Assembly: GCA_025061985.1 (NCBI GenBank)
Contig: JANXAW010000030.1
Location: 1-64,000 of the forward strand
Source of the DNA: Fimbriimonadales bacterium
GTDB taxonomy: Bacteria > Armatimonadota > Fimbriimonadia > Fimbriimonadales > GBS-DC
DNA: 64,000 bases
Reading direction: 5' to 3'
Shown: one piece after another, positions 48,914 through 56,502 of the stretch
Numbering within the stretch: position 1 is the stretch's first letter
Layout of the letters: each line of letters starts with the position of its first letter
Notes under the pieces: generated by a model
Seen by the model: only the letters and a program-made list of their open reading frames with translations
Databases searched by the model: none
What the model was told of the DNA's origin: nothing
Made by a program: the position numbers and the translations under genes

Positions 48914-49888
48914 ATGGCGGTCAAACTCTTTCGCGAGGCAATCCGCGAAGCCTTAATAGAGGAAATGGAGCGCGACCCGAATGTGATCCTGATGGGCGAA
49001 GACATCGGGCGCTACCAAGGCTCGTTCCGCGTAACGGAAGGCTTGTTCCAGCGCTTTGGACCCAAGCGCGTTTGGGATACCCCCATCTCAGAGCCGGGCT
49101 TCGTCGCCATCGCCATCGGCGCAGCCATTGAGGGGCTACGCCCTGTGGTGGAGATGATGACTTGGAGCTTCGCGCTGCTGGCGTTTGACCAAATCATCAA
49201 CCACGCTGCCAAAATCCTCTACAAGTCGGGCGGGGCGTGCCCTGTGCCGATTGTGATTCGCGGTCCTGCAGGACCAGGGCGCCAGTTGGCAGCACAGCAC
49301 TCCAATAGTGTGGAGGCGTGGCTGGCGCATACACCAGGGCTAAAAGTTGTGCTGCCTAGCACCCCCGCGGATGCCAAGGGCTTGCTCAAGACCGCCATCC
49401 GCGACAACAACCCCGTGATGTTTATCGAACACCCGCGCCTGTATCTCACCAAGGGCGAAGTGCCAGAGGGCGAGTACACCATCCCGTTTGGCGTGGCGGA
49501 TATCAAGCGACGAGGGCGCGATGTGACGATTGTCACCTACTCGCGTGGCGTGCAAATTGCGCTCAACGCTGCTGAGCAACTTGCGGAGCAGGGCATCGAG
49601 GTGGAAGTGATTGACCTGCGCACCTTAGTGCCCTGCGATTGGGAGACCGTGTTCAACTCGGTGCGGCGCACGCACCGCGCGATTGCCCTGCACGACGACA
49701 CTCGCTATGTCGGCTTTGGCGCGGAAATCGCCGCGCAAATCCAAGAGCACGCGTTTGACTACTTAGATGCCCCTGTGTTGCGCGTGGCGGGCGCTGATGT
49801 GCCAATGCCCTACAACCGCCACCTTGAGGCATTAGCAATCCCAAACGAGCAGCGCGTGATAGAGGCTGTGCGCGAAGTTTTGGCGTAA
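48914..49888 (+). CDS. pdhB: Pyruvate (2-oxoacid) dehydrogenase E1 component, beta subunit
   Basis: The 324-residue subunit has REAIREALIEEMERDPNV, VLMGEDIG-type ILMGEDIGRYQGSF, RVWDTPISEPGFVAIAIGAA and the transketolase C domain with VIDLRTLVPCDWE. With the alpha subunit it decarboxylates a 2-oxoacid using thiamine diphosphate. The E1-alpha gene is not in the window, so it is encoded elsewhere. E2 follows 10 bases on. A pyruvate role is more likely than branched-chain because of the citrate synthase nearby, but the family alone cannot decide. Confidence 0.9.
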   Translation: MAVKLFREAIREALIEEMERDPNVILMGEDIGRYQGSFRVTEGLFQRFGPKRVWDTPISEPGFVAIAIGAAIEGLRPVVEMMTWSFALLAFDQIINHAAKILYKSGGACPVPIVIRGPAGPGRQLAAQHSNSVEAWLAHTPGLKVVLPSTPADAKGLLKTAIRDNNPVMFIEHPRLYLTKGEVPEGEYTIPFGVADIKRRGRDVTIVTYSRGVQIALNAAEQLAEQGIEVEVIDLRTLVPCDWETVFNSVRRTHRAIALHDDTRYVGFGAEIAAQIQEHAFDYLDAPVLRVAGADVPMPYNRHLEALAIPNEQRVIEAVREVLA

Positions 49889-49898
49889 GGAGGCAAGT

Positions 49899-51149
49899 AT
49901 GCACACGATTATTATGCCGAAAATGGGCGACGCGATGGAGGAAGGCACGCTGGTTCGCTGGCTCAAGCGCGAAGGCGATCCAGTGCAGGAAGGCGAGCCG
50001 ATCGCTGAGATTGCCACCGACAAGGCGACGGTTGAGATTGAGGCACCTGCATCGGGCGTGTTGCGCGGGATTCGCGTGGCGGAGGGCGCCGTTGTGCCTG
50101 TAAACACCCCGCTGGCGTATATCCTTCAAGAGGGCGAGGAGTTGCCCAGCGAGACCGACGGCAAAGCAACAGCGCCTTCGGCAACGCCTGCTCCTGCGCC
50201 TGCAGAGCCCGCAGCTGCGTCGGCGCCTTCAGCAGCTCCCGCGCCTACAGATGGCGGTACACGCATCCTTGCCTCACCCCTCGCCCGCAAAATCGCTGCC
50301 GAGCACGGGATTGACCTCGCCCTCATTAAGGGCACAGGTCCCAAAGGGCGGATTGTAGAACGCGATGTGCTGGCGTACATTCAGGCACAGAAAGCCGCTG
50401 CACCTCAGCCTGCGGTTGCGCCAGTTGTCGCGCCCGAACCCGCGCCTGCAGTCGCTGCACCTGCAGCTGCCGAGCGCGTAGAAAGCCTTAACCGCCTGCG
50501 CTTGATTACCGCGCAGCGTACCACCGAAGCGCACCAGACCATCCCCCACTTCTACCTCACGATGGAAATCGATATGGAAAACGCGCTCGCGCTGCGCCAA
50601 CAGCTGAACCAGTTAGACGAATCGCTACGCATCAGCATAAACGACCTGATTGTCAAAGCGTGCGCCGTTGCGCTTGAGAAGCACCCCGTCATCAACGCGC
50701 GCTACCAAGATGGGCAACTGGTGTACCCCAACGGGGTCCATATCGGGATTGCCGTTGCGGTAGAGCAAGGGCTGTTGGTGGCGGTGGTCAAGCACTGCGA
50801 GGGCAAGTCGCTACGACGGATTGCCCAAGAGGCGCAAGCGCTCATTCAAAAGGCGCGCGAGGGCAAACTGCTCCCCGACGAAATGACGGGCAACACCTTC
50901 ACTGTGTCTAACTTGGGGATGTTCGGGATCGAGCAGTTTACGGCAATCATCAACCCACCTGCAAGCGCGATTTTGGCAGTGGGCGCGACCAAGCGCATAC
51001 CTGTCGTGCAGGAGGATGGCTCCATCGTCGCGCGTCATCGGATGAAGGTCACGCTGTCATGCGACCATCGCGTGATTGATGGCGCAGTTGGCGCCCAGTT
51101 CCTGCAGACGCTCAAACACATTTTGGAGAACCCGCTGCTGATGCTGTAG
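49899..51149 (+). CDS. pdhC: Dihydrolipoamide acyltransferase (E2 of 2-oxoacid dehydrogenase)
   Basis: The 416-residue E2 has one lipoyl domain (lipoyl lysine in TDKATVEIE, K43), an Ala/Pro linker, a peripheral subunit-binding domain (ILASPLARKIAAEHGIDL near residue 126), a second linker and the catalytic domain (LRLITAQRTTEAHQTIPHFY, HIGIAVAVEQGLLV, and DHRVIDGA with the catalytic His). It builds the complex core and transfers the acyl group to CoA. TAAGGAGGC precedes the ATG. It pairs with pdhB; no E3 gene is seen. Confidence 0.92.
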   Translation: MHTIIMPKMGDAMEEGTLVRWLKREGDPVQEGEPIAEIATDKATVEIEAPASGVLRGIRVAEGAVVPVNTPLAYILQEGEELPSETDGKATAPSATPAPAPAEPAAASAPSAAPAPTDGGTRILASPLARKIAAEHGIDLALIKGTGPKGRIVERDVLAYIQAQKAAAPQPAVAPVVAPEPAPAVAAPAAAERVESLNRLRLITAQRTTEAHQTIPHFYLTMEIDMENALALRQQLNQLDESLRISINDLIVKACAVALEKHPVINARYQDGQLVYPNGVHIGIAVAVEQGLLVAVVKHCEGKSLRRIAQEAQALIQKAREGKLLPDEMTGNTFTVSNLGMFGIEQFTAIINPPASAILAVGATKRIPVVQEDGSIVARHRMKVTLSCDHRVIDGAVGAQFLQTLKHILENPLLML

Positions 51150-51166
51150 TTGGGGCTATTTCCCTG

Positions 51167-51284
51167 TAGCGTCGGCGTCCTCGCCAACGAAAAAAAAAAG
51201 CGCGCAGTGTCGCCCTTGCGGACGCTATGGTAGCGTTGGCGTCCCGCCGACGAAAGACCTGTGGCGTTGGTGCTCCGCCGACAG
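51167..51284. repeat. Three clustered palindromic repeats (GTTGGCG/CGCCGAC family)
   Basis: Units at 51167-51192, 51231-51255 and 51263-51284 share TAGCGTTGGCGTCC-CGCCGACGAAA with small changes; each forms a stem of about 7-8 pairs. A 10-A run (51190-51199) follows unit 1. A fourth copy is at 956-985. The region 51150-51326 holds no gene. Confidence 0.6.
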
Positions 51285-51326
51285 TGTAGGAGCAGACCCT
51301 TATGTCTGCCCAAGCGCGTTGATAGA

Positions 51327-52157
51327 ATGCTGGCGCGGATTGCATATCTGTTTGTGGGACTAAACCTGCTAGTAGCGATTGCCACAGTGGTGGGCAGCGG
51401 GCTGTTGTTCAGCGGCGTGCCCAACCTGCCGCCACTCAACTACGACCGCTTGTCCCGCACGCTGGGCATCCTTTGCACGCTCTTTGGGATTGGCGCCTCG
51501 CTGTTTCATATGGCGCATACCCAAGGCTGGCGCGCTACCCTGTGGCTGCTGAGCATCTGCACGGTACTGGCAGGCGCAGTGGAGCTAATCGGCATCCTCA
51601 CGGGGTTCCCCTTCGGTCCCTACGAATACACGGATCGTCTGGGACCGAAGTTTCTGGGGCACTTGCCCTACATCATCCCGCCCTCGTGGTTTATGATGCT
51701 TTACCCCGCCTTGCACATCAGCTTCATGCTGCAGCTACCGCGCTGGGCGGTGCCGTTCAGCGCAGCAGCACTGCTGACGCTGTGGGATGTAGCGATGGAT
51801 GCAGCGGTTTCCACCTCGCGCGTCAACCCTGGCACGGCAGCGTTCGTGTACTGGCTGTGGGATGTAGACGGCGCGTTCTATGGAATGCCGTTGCAAAACT
51901 GGCTGGGCTGGTTTGCGACAGGGCTACTGCTCAGCTGGGTGTACCTGAAGGTTGTGCCTGAATGGCGCCCGTCGCATGCGCTGACGCCTTTAGTTATCTG
52001 GCTGATTCAGGGCGCAACGATGGCGGGACTGGCGTTTTGGATCAAGCGCCCGCTTGCCACTTTGATCTGGAGTGTAGGGGCATTGGTGGTGGTCAGGCTG
52101 GCGCTGGTCAAGCGGCGCGAGACATCCACCGCATCTGTAGGGGGTACGACGGCATAG
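51327..52157 (+). CDS. Carotenoid biosynthesis protein (CruF-like, PF04240)
   Basis: The 276-residue polytopic membrane protein has about seven helices and the family motifs FPFGPYEYTDRLGPKFLGHLPY (about 95-115), SWFMMLY, DVAMDAAVS and WLWDVDGAFYGMPLQNWLGWF. The family includes CruF, a C-1',2' hydratase of carotenoid ends. It may act on a C40 or C50 carotenoid here; other carotenoid genes are not in the window. The start is MLARIAYLF at 51327; an upstream in-frame start would lie in the repeats. Confidence 0.85.
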   Translation: MLARIAYLFVGLNLLVAIATVVGSGLLFSGVPNLPPLNYDRLSRTLGILCTLFGIGASLFHMAHTQGWRATLWLLSICTVLAGAVELIGILTGFPFGPYEYTDRLGPKFLGHLPYIIPPSWFMMLYPALHISFMLQLPRWAVPFSAAALLTLWDVAMDAAVSTSRVNPGTAAFVYWLWDVDGAFYGMPLQNWLGWFATGLLLSWVYLKVVPEWRPSHALTPLVIWLIQGATMAGLAFWIKRPLATLIWSVGALVVVRLALVKRRETSTASVGGTTA

Positions 52158-52170
52158 ATGCCGTCGTACC
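52143..52170. terminator. Bidirectional terminator-like hairpin
   Basis: GGTACGACGGCAT (52143-52155), AG, then its exact complement (52158-52170) form a 13-pair stem between two convergent genes, overlapping the TAG stop of the carotenoid gene. No T-run; it may also be a repeat family member. Confidence 0.5.
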
Positions 52171-52178
52171 GAAGGGGC

Positions 52179-53291
52179 TTACTGCTGCACGCGCTTGATG
52201 GTGCAGCCAAACGCGCGGGTCTCCTTCACGGGCGGTTCCTTGCCAGCCAGAAGTGCATCCAGCGCGTTCTTGAGGTCGCGCTGGGTCACATTCTGTGGGT
52301 TCTGGCTGTCGTCGATTCGCCCGTGATAGCGCAAGCGGAAGTTCGAATCCACCACGAACACTTCAGGCGTGACACGCGCGCGATACAGGTCTGCTACGCG
52401 GTTGCCTTCATCTTTGAGCACGGGGAAGGTGAAGCCCTTCTCGCGGGCGTGTCGCGCTACCTCCTCCGCAGGCTCCGTGCGGTTGGAGTTGATACCGATG
52501 AACTGCACGCCTTTAGGGCTGTATTCGCGGGCGAGCGCCGCAATGCGCTCATCGTAATCCAGCGAGATCGGGCAGCGCGTCGCGATGAAAATAATCACGA
52601 TAAGCTTCTTGTCGCGAATGTCGTACAAGGTGACGCGCTCAGGCAACCCCTCACGGCGGTTCACATTCGGCAAGGTAAAGTTGGGCACGCGCTGGCCAAT
52701 CTCCAGCTTTTCGGGTTGCCCTGATGCAGCTGCTGGGGTTTGACCCTGCGGTTGCTGCCCGTATTGCGAGCTGGCGAAGTAGCTCAGCAGCTCTGCTGCA
52801 TGATTGCTCGTGCCCGCCTTCTCGAATACCTTCTCAATCGTGCCGTCAGGCGCAATGACGAAGGTCGTGCGGCTGGCAAAGCCCATCGTGGTGCGCACGC
52901 CATACGCTTCGGCGACCTTGCCATCCGTGTCGGCAAGCACCACATGGCGCAGGTTGTGGCGTTTCGCAAACGCCGCCTGCGTCTCAGGGGAATCCACACT
53001 AATCGCCAGCACCACGGCATACTTGGAGAGCCGCTCATACTCGTCGCGGATAGCGCAGTTTTGAGCCGTGCAGCCAGGCGTGTTCGATTTGGGATAGAAC
53101 ATCAGCACCACACGCTGACCGCGGTAGTCGCTGAGGCGGTGCACCTTACCGTCGCTTCCAACGAGGCTAAAATCGGGGGCTTTGGAACCCTCTTTCAGCG
53201 GCGTTGCAGAGAACACTACGCTCCACACGCCCCACAGCAACACACCAATAGTAAACGGAATCAGCCACCAGAAACGGTTGCGCTTATGCAT
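52179..53291 (-). CDS. Membrane-anchored double peroxiredoxin (Bcp-type domain plus second redoxin)
   Basis: The 370-residue protein has an N-terminal membrane anchor (about 8-28). A Bcp/PrxQ domain follows, with TPGCTAQNC (peroxidatic C74, resolving C79, spacing 5), and a second thioredoxin-fold redoxin domain (about 200-360) whose active site reads FIATRCPISLDYD with a single Cys (C240), as in AhpC/TSA-like proteins of unknown partner. A Gln/Pro-rich linker joins them. It should reduce peroxides on the periplasmic face. The fusion is unusual. It is convergent with the carotenoid gene. Confidence 0.87.
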   Translation of the reverse strand: MHKRNRFWWLIPFTIGVLLWGVWSVVFSATPLKEGSKAPDFSLVGSDGKVHRLSDYRGQRVVLMFYPKSNTPGCTAQNCAIRDEYERLSKYAVVLAISVDSPETQAAFAKRHNLRHVVLADTDGKVAEAYGVRTTMGFASRTTFVIAPDGTIEKVFEKAGTSNHAAELLSYFASSQYGQQPQGQTPAAASGQPEKLEIGQRVPNFTLPNVNRREGLPERVTLYDIRDKKLIVIIFIATRCPISLDYDERIAALAREYSPKGVQFIGINSNRTEPAEEVARHAREKGFTFPVLKDEGNRVADLYRARVTPEVFVVDSNFRLRYHGRIDDSQNPQNVTQRDLKNALDALLAGKEPPVKETRAFGCTIKRVQQ

Positions 53292-53425
53292 GGTTCGCCA
53301 ACCTCCCTATCAGGTTTAGACGCGCGCCCATGCGCGTGGTTCAGAGTATACCTGTTTGGGGGAACGGATCACACCCGCTCGCCCCAGAGAGGAGGGCGCT
53401 CCAGAGACGCGAATAATTTCGAGTT

Positions 53426-53830
53426 GTGTCGCATCTAATCCGTGAGTATTGGCGCGAAATCGAGCAAGCCCTACAAACAGGCGATGCCACAGAAAACACG
53501 CATCGCCCCGCGTTGGTGCGCCTGCTGCAGCGCCTACAGCCCGACGCGCTGATTATCAACGAACCGAAGCGCATTGAATGCGGCGCGCCTGATTTAGCCG
53601 TGTAGCGCACATCAGGCGCGTGTGGATCAACAAAACGCATCGAGGGCATTGACGAAGTGGTGTGGCGGTTTCAGGTGGGGGGCTACCAAGTGTGCGACAA
53701 GTGGCTCAAAGACCGCCGCGAGCGCACGCTCAGCAACGCCGAAATCCAGACCTATCGGCGCATCGCCTTTGCGCTCGCGGAGACGATACGGCTGATGGGG
53801 GCGATAGACGAGGCAAGAGGTAAACTGTAA
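53426..53830 (+). pseudogene. Internally deleted restriction-modification (type ISP/IIG-like) gene remnant
   Basis: One frame from GTG 53426 to TAA 53830 is open except for TAG at 53603. The first 59 codons (YWREIEQALQTGDATENTHR, then LLQRLQPDALIINEPKRIEC) match the N terminus, and the last 65 codons (VWRFQVGGYQVCDKWLKDRR, then IAFALAETIRLMGAIDE) match the C terminus of large N6-adenine methylase/type ISP enzymes, usually over 900 residues. The methylase and helicase middle is missing. CGCGCCTGAT and its inverse ATCAGGCGCG flank the 17-base junction. Confidence 0.7.
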
Positions 53831-53841
53831 TCGGTGAGCCT

Positions 53842-54054
53842 ATGAGCAAGTACTACGAGGCAATGCTGGAGCGCATTCAGAGCCTGCCTGAAGAAGAGCG
53901 CGAGCGCTGGGCGGAGTGGATTCTGAGCGAATTAGAGTCCGAGCAGCGCTGGCAAGAGTTGTTCGCCCGCTCTGATGAGATGCTAGCGCGCTGGGCGCAA
54001 GAAGCCCGCGAGGAACATGATCGCGGGAAGACCTTGCCACTGGAGTTAGAATGA
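53842..54054 (+). CDS. Antitoxin-like small protein
   Basis: The 70-residue acidic, fully helical protein (MLERIQSLPEEERERWAEWI, then WQELFARSDEMLARWAQEAR) resembles antitoxins paired with RelE/ParE-type toxins. Its TGA stop overlaps the next ATG as ATGA, the usual toxin-antitoxin coupling. It is intact while its partner carries a stop codon. There is no recognisable DNA-binding motif, so the class is uncertain. Confidence 0.6.
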   Translation: MSKYYEAMLERIQSLPEEERERWAEWILSELESEQRWQELFARSDEMLARWAQEAREEHDRGKTLPLELE

Positions 54055-54317
54055 AATCGCGCACCACGCGGCGGTTCCGCAAGGCACTGGAGAACCTGCC
54101 CCCAGAAGTGTAAAGGCAAGCAAAAGAGGCATACAAACTGTTCCAGCAGAACCCGTTCCACCCCAGTCTACATTTCAAGCGCGTGCACCCAACGGAGCCG
54201 CTCTACTCTGTGCGCATATCCCACAGCTACTGCGCGATTGGACTGTGGGAAAGCGACACAATCGTGTGGATACGGATCGGCTTACACGATGACTATGAAC
54301 GCCTGCTTCGCTCGTAG
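54051..54317 (+). pseudogene. RelE/ParE-like toxin with an in-frame TAA
   Basis: The frame from ATG 54051 to TAG 54317 (88 codons) is interrupted only by TAA at 54111-54113. The product reads TTRRFRKALENLPPEV-stop-RQAKEAYKLFQQNP, then LHFKRVH and TIVWIRIGLHDDYERLL, the typical RelE/ParE/HigB-like toxin fold with the C-terminal (H)DYERLL end. A single base change from CAA, AAA or GAA restores it, so the toxin is probably inactive unless the stop is read through. Confidence 0.75.
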
Positions 54318-54386
54318 GCAGTTCGCTGCTCGCGGTGCGCATTATTCTGTTTGGCGAAGCTCATTGAAATCGCTGGCGGCATAGGG

Positions 54387-54392
54387 TAAAAT
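54387..54392 (+). promoter_or_regulatory. -10 box (GGTAAAAT) of tRNA-Ser(TGA)
   Basis: TAAAAT preceded by GG, 13 bases before the tRNA; the flanks resemble those of tRNA-Ser(GGA) at 34831. Confidence 0.5.
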
Positions 54393-54405
54393 TTCGATGC
54401 TGCGC

Positions 54406-54496
54406 GGAGGGGTGGCCGAGTGGCTGAAGGCGGCGGTCTTGAAAACCGCATCCCACCTCGTGTGGGACGGGGGTTCGAATCCCTCCCCCTCCGCCA
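54406..54496 (+). tRNA. tRNA-Ser, anticodon TGA
   Basis: The class II tRNA of 91 bases has acceptor GGAGGGG/CCCCTCC, D-loop GTGGCTGA, anticodon stem GCGGT/ACCGC with loop CTTGAAA, a long variable arm, T-loop TTCGAAT and encoded CCA. It reads UCA and related codons. Confidence 0.97.
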
Positions 54497-54530
54497 GCTT
54501 CTGTTTTTTGCATAGGAAGGAGAGAGGGGC

Positions 54531-55907
54531 GTGAAGCGCTGGCTACTTCGCCTTCTGGTGGCCACGGTAGGGGCGCTTAGCTCATATATGGGGCTGAGCG
54601 TGGTGCTGTTTGTGTTGAGCCTTCATCGTGCAAGCCTTTCCCACCAAGCGCATGCTGCGCGTCCCTTGCCTACGCTCCGCGCTGAAGACCGTATACTGAT
54701 TATCGCTCCGCATCCCGACGACGAGGTGTTAGGGTGTGGCGGGTTGATCGCAACGGCAGCTCAGCAGGGCATCCCCGTGCGGGTGGTGTATCTGACATGT
54801 GGGGATGGGTTCGCAGCGGCAGCGGCGTTGGTAGCGCGCAAGGCGCCTCAGCCACGAGAGTGCCTGGTGCTAGGGCAGTTGCGCCAGCAAGAGGCGCGCC
54901 ACGCGCTGCAACAGTTGGGGCTAAGCCCCGACGCTGCCGTATTTCTAGGCTACCCCGATAGGGGACTGCTGCCGATGCTACTGGCTCCTGGGAAGGCTTA
55001 CCGCGCGCCTGCAACCCAAGCCCATGCGGTTCCTTACGCCACTGCGCTGACCCCCAACGCGCCGTACACACCTCAGGCACTTGTGGCAGACCTACGCCGC
55101 GTGCTGGCAGAGTTCCAGCCTACGCGCGTGTTCACCACCCACCCGCTGGACGACCACGAAGACCACATGGCAGCCGCACTCCTAACGCGCGAGGCAATCG
55201 CCCAAGCCCTTGCTGCAGGCGAGCTGAGGTGCGCTCCTGCGCTCTACTACTACCTTGTCCATCGAGGTGACTGGCCCCTCCCGCAGGGATATCACCCTCA
55301 GCACGCCCTCAAGCCCCCTGTAGGGCTGGAATCACCCGCGTGGTACACCTTGCCCTTGGACGAGCCAATCCGAGCCCGCAAGCTGCGCGCCCTCCAAGCG
55401 CACAAATCCCAATACACCCTGATGACACGCTTCCTCAGCAGCTTCATACGGGCAAACGAACTGTTTGCACCAGACCCCTTGCGCGAATCGCTCCAGCCGT
55501 TCAACGACAATCCTGTCGTTCACTTGCAGCCCCGCGCGGATTTGGCTTATGTTGCTGCAGAGGGTGGTCGCGCAGGCGTGCGTGTGCGTGTGGAAACCCA
55601 TAAGCCGTTCCGCTCCCCGTACCAACTGGAAATCACGCTGCTTACGGTGGATTCCGCAGGCAACTGGAACGCAACGCGCTGGCGTTACCCCAACCGTCGC
55701 TTGTGGGTACGGCGAGAAGAAGCGGTCTTGAAGCTCTGGCTCCCCCATCGGGCAATCCAGTCCGCCAAGCGCGCATATCTGATGGTGAGCACTAAGTTGT
55801 ACGGGGCGGAGCTGGATCGGACAGGCTTCCTACAGGTGTCACTGCACGCGGCGTTCGCGGAATCGGATGCCCAACCTCGTAGGTCAACGCCTCGATACGC
55901 TCCATAA
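54531..55907 (+). CDS. PIG-L/LmbE family deacetylase, membrane-anchored
   Basis: The 458-residue protein has an N-terminal membrane anchor (about 5-30), then the LmbE domain: APHPDDEVLGCGG (zinc ligands H and D, catalytic D), a TCGDGF turn, RQQEARHAL, and HPLDDHEDH (third zinc ligand) near residue 200. The family hydrolyses N-acetyl groups of glucosamine conjugates. A C-terminal beta-rich domain of about 150 residues follows. It starts at GTG 54531, 34 bases after tRNA-Ser(TGA), with AGGAAGGAGAG upstream. Its 3' end overlaps the convergent plsC-like gene by 116 bases. Substrate unknown. Confidence 0.87.
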   Translation: MKRWLLRLLVATVGALSSYMGLSVVLFVLSLHRASLSHQAHAARPLPTLRAEDRILIIAPHPDDEVLGCGGLIATAAQQGIPVRVVYLTCGDGFAAAAALVARKAPQPRECLVLGQLRQQEARHALQQLGLSPDAAVFLGYPDRGLLPMLLAPGKAYRAPATQAHAVPYATALTPNAPYTPQALVADLRRVLAEFQPTRVFTTHPLDDHEDHMAAALLTREAIAQALAAGELRCAPALYYYLVHRGDWPLPQGYHPQHALKPPVGLESPAWYTLPLDEPIRARKLRALQAHKSQYTLMTRFLSSFIRANELFAPDPLRESLQPFNDNPVVHLQPRADLAYVAAEGGRAGVRVRVETHKPFRSPYQLEITLLTVDSAGNWNATRWRYPNRRLWVRREEAVLKLWLPHRAIQSAKRAYLMVSTKLYGAELDRTGFLQVSLHAAFAESDAQPRRSTPRYAP

Positions 55908-56499
55908 TCAGCTCTGTGAACGCCTCACGTGCAGCGCGGTCTGTGCGCTCGCCAAAAAGCTTTCGGTAGTCCAGTGGCTCGCCGAATGCGACTTTGACGT
56001 GGGCGCGTCGGGGAAGCCTTGCGCCTTTGGGCCACGCCCGCTCCGTGCCTACGATTGCCGTCGGCACAACAGGTGCGCCTGACTGGCGCGCCAAAAGGGT
56101 CGCCCCTGGTGTTGGCGGCAGTAGGTACTTGCCCGTGCCGCGCGTGCCTTCGATGAAGATAAGCACCGCACGCCCCTCACCGAGCCACTGCAGGGCTGTC
56201 CTAATCGCGCTTACATCCGCCGTGCCACGCTCCACAGGGAACGCTCCTAAGCGACGAATGAACCGCGCAAACAGCCGATGCTCAAACAGCTCGGCTTTTG
56301 CCATATAGCGCAGCTCGCGCGGACACGCACAGCCAATCAACGGAGGGTCTAACACGCTGAGGTGGTTGGAAGCAACGATCAGCCCGCCCTCTAAGGGCAC
56401 GCGCTCGGCACCAACCACCTCCAAGCGCCACATCAGGCGAGCAAAGCCCCGCACCAGCACCCATCCAATGCGATAGAGCCAATCGTTCGAACGAACCAT
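55792..56499 (-). CDS. 1-acylglycerol-3-phosphate acyltransferase (PlsC-like)
   Basis: The 235-residue membrane acyltransferase has the HX4D-type motif as NHLSVLDP (about 45-52), FIRRLGAFPVERG, and FIEGTRG with the EGTR box, then PVVPTAIVG. It makes phosphatidic acid from lysophosphatidic acid in membrane lipid synthesis. The tail after residue 210 (PRTPRAVTPVGS...) is Pro-rich and lies over the convergent gene, so its real end may be shorter. It follows the OsmC gene by 3 bases. Confidence 0.85.
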   Translation of the reverse strand: MVRSNDWLYRIGWVLVRGFARLMWRLEVVGAERVPLEGGLIVASNHLSVLDPPLIGCACPRELRYMAKAELFEHRLFARFIRRLGAFPVERGTADVSAIRTALQWLGEGRAVLIFIEGTRGTGKYLLPPTPGATLLARQSGAPVVPTAIVGTERAWPKGARLPRRAHVKVAFGEPLDYRKLFGERTDRAAREAFTELIMERIEALTYEVGHPIPRTPRAVTPVGSLSDPAPPRTT

Positions 56500-56502
56500 C
56501 AG

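Noticed and set aside
51167..51284. CRISPR array
   Set aside because: There are only three palindromic units, with unequal spacers of 38 and 7 bases and no cas genes.
52740..53438. A 232-codon plus-strand frame opposite the double peroxiredoxin
   Set aside because: It is antisense to a strongly supported gene, with Arg/His-rich shadow composition.
53341..53649. A 102-codon minus-strand frame
   Set aside because: It is antisense to the restriction-modification remnant, whose plus-strand translation gives recognisable motifs.
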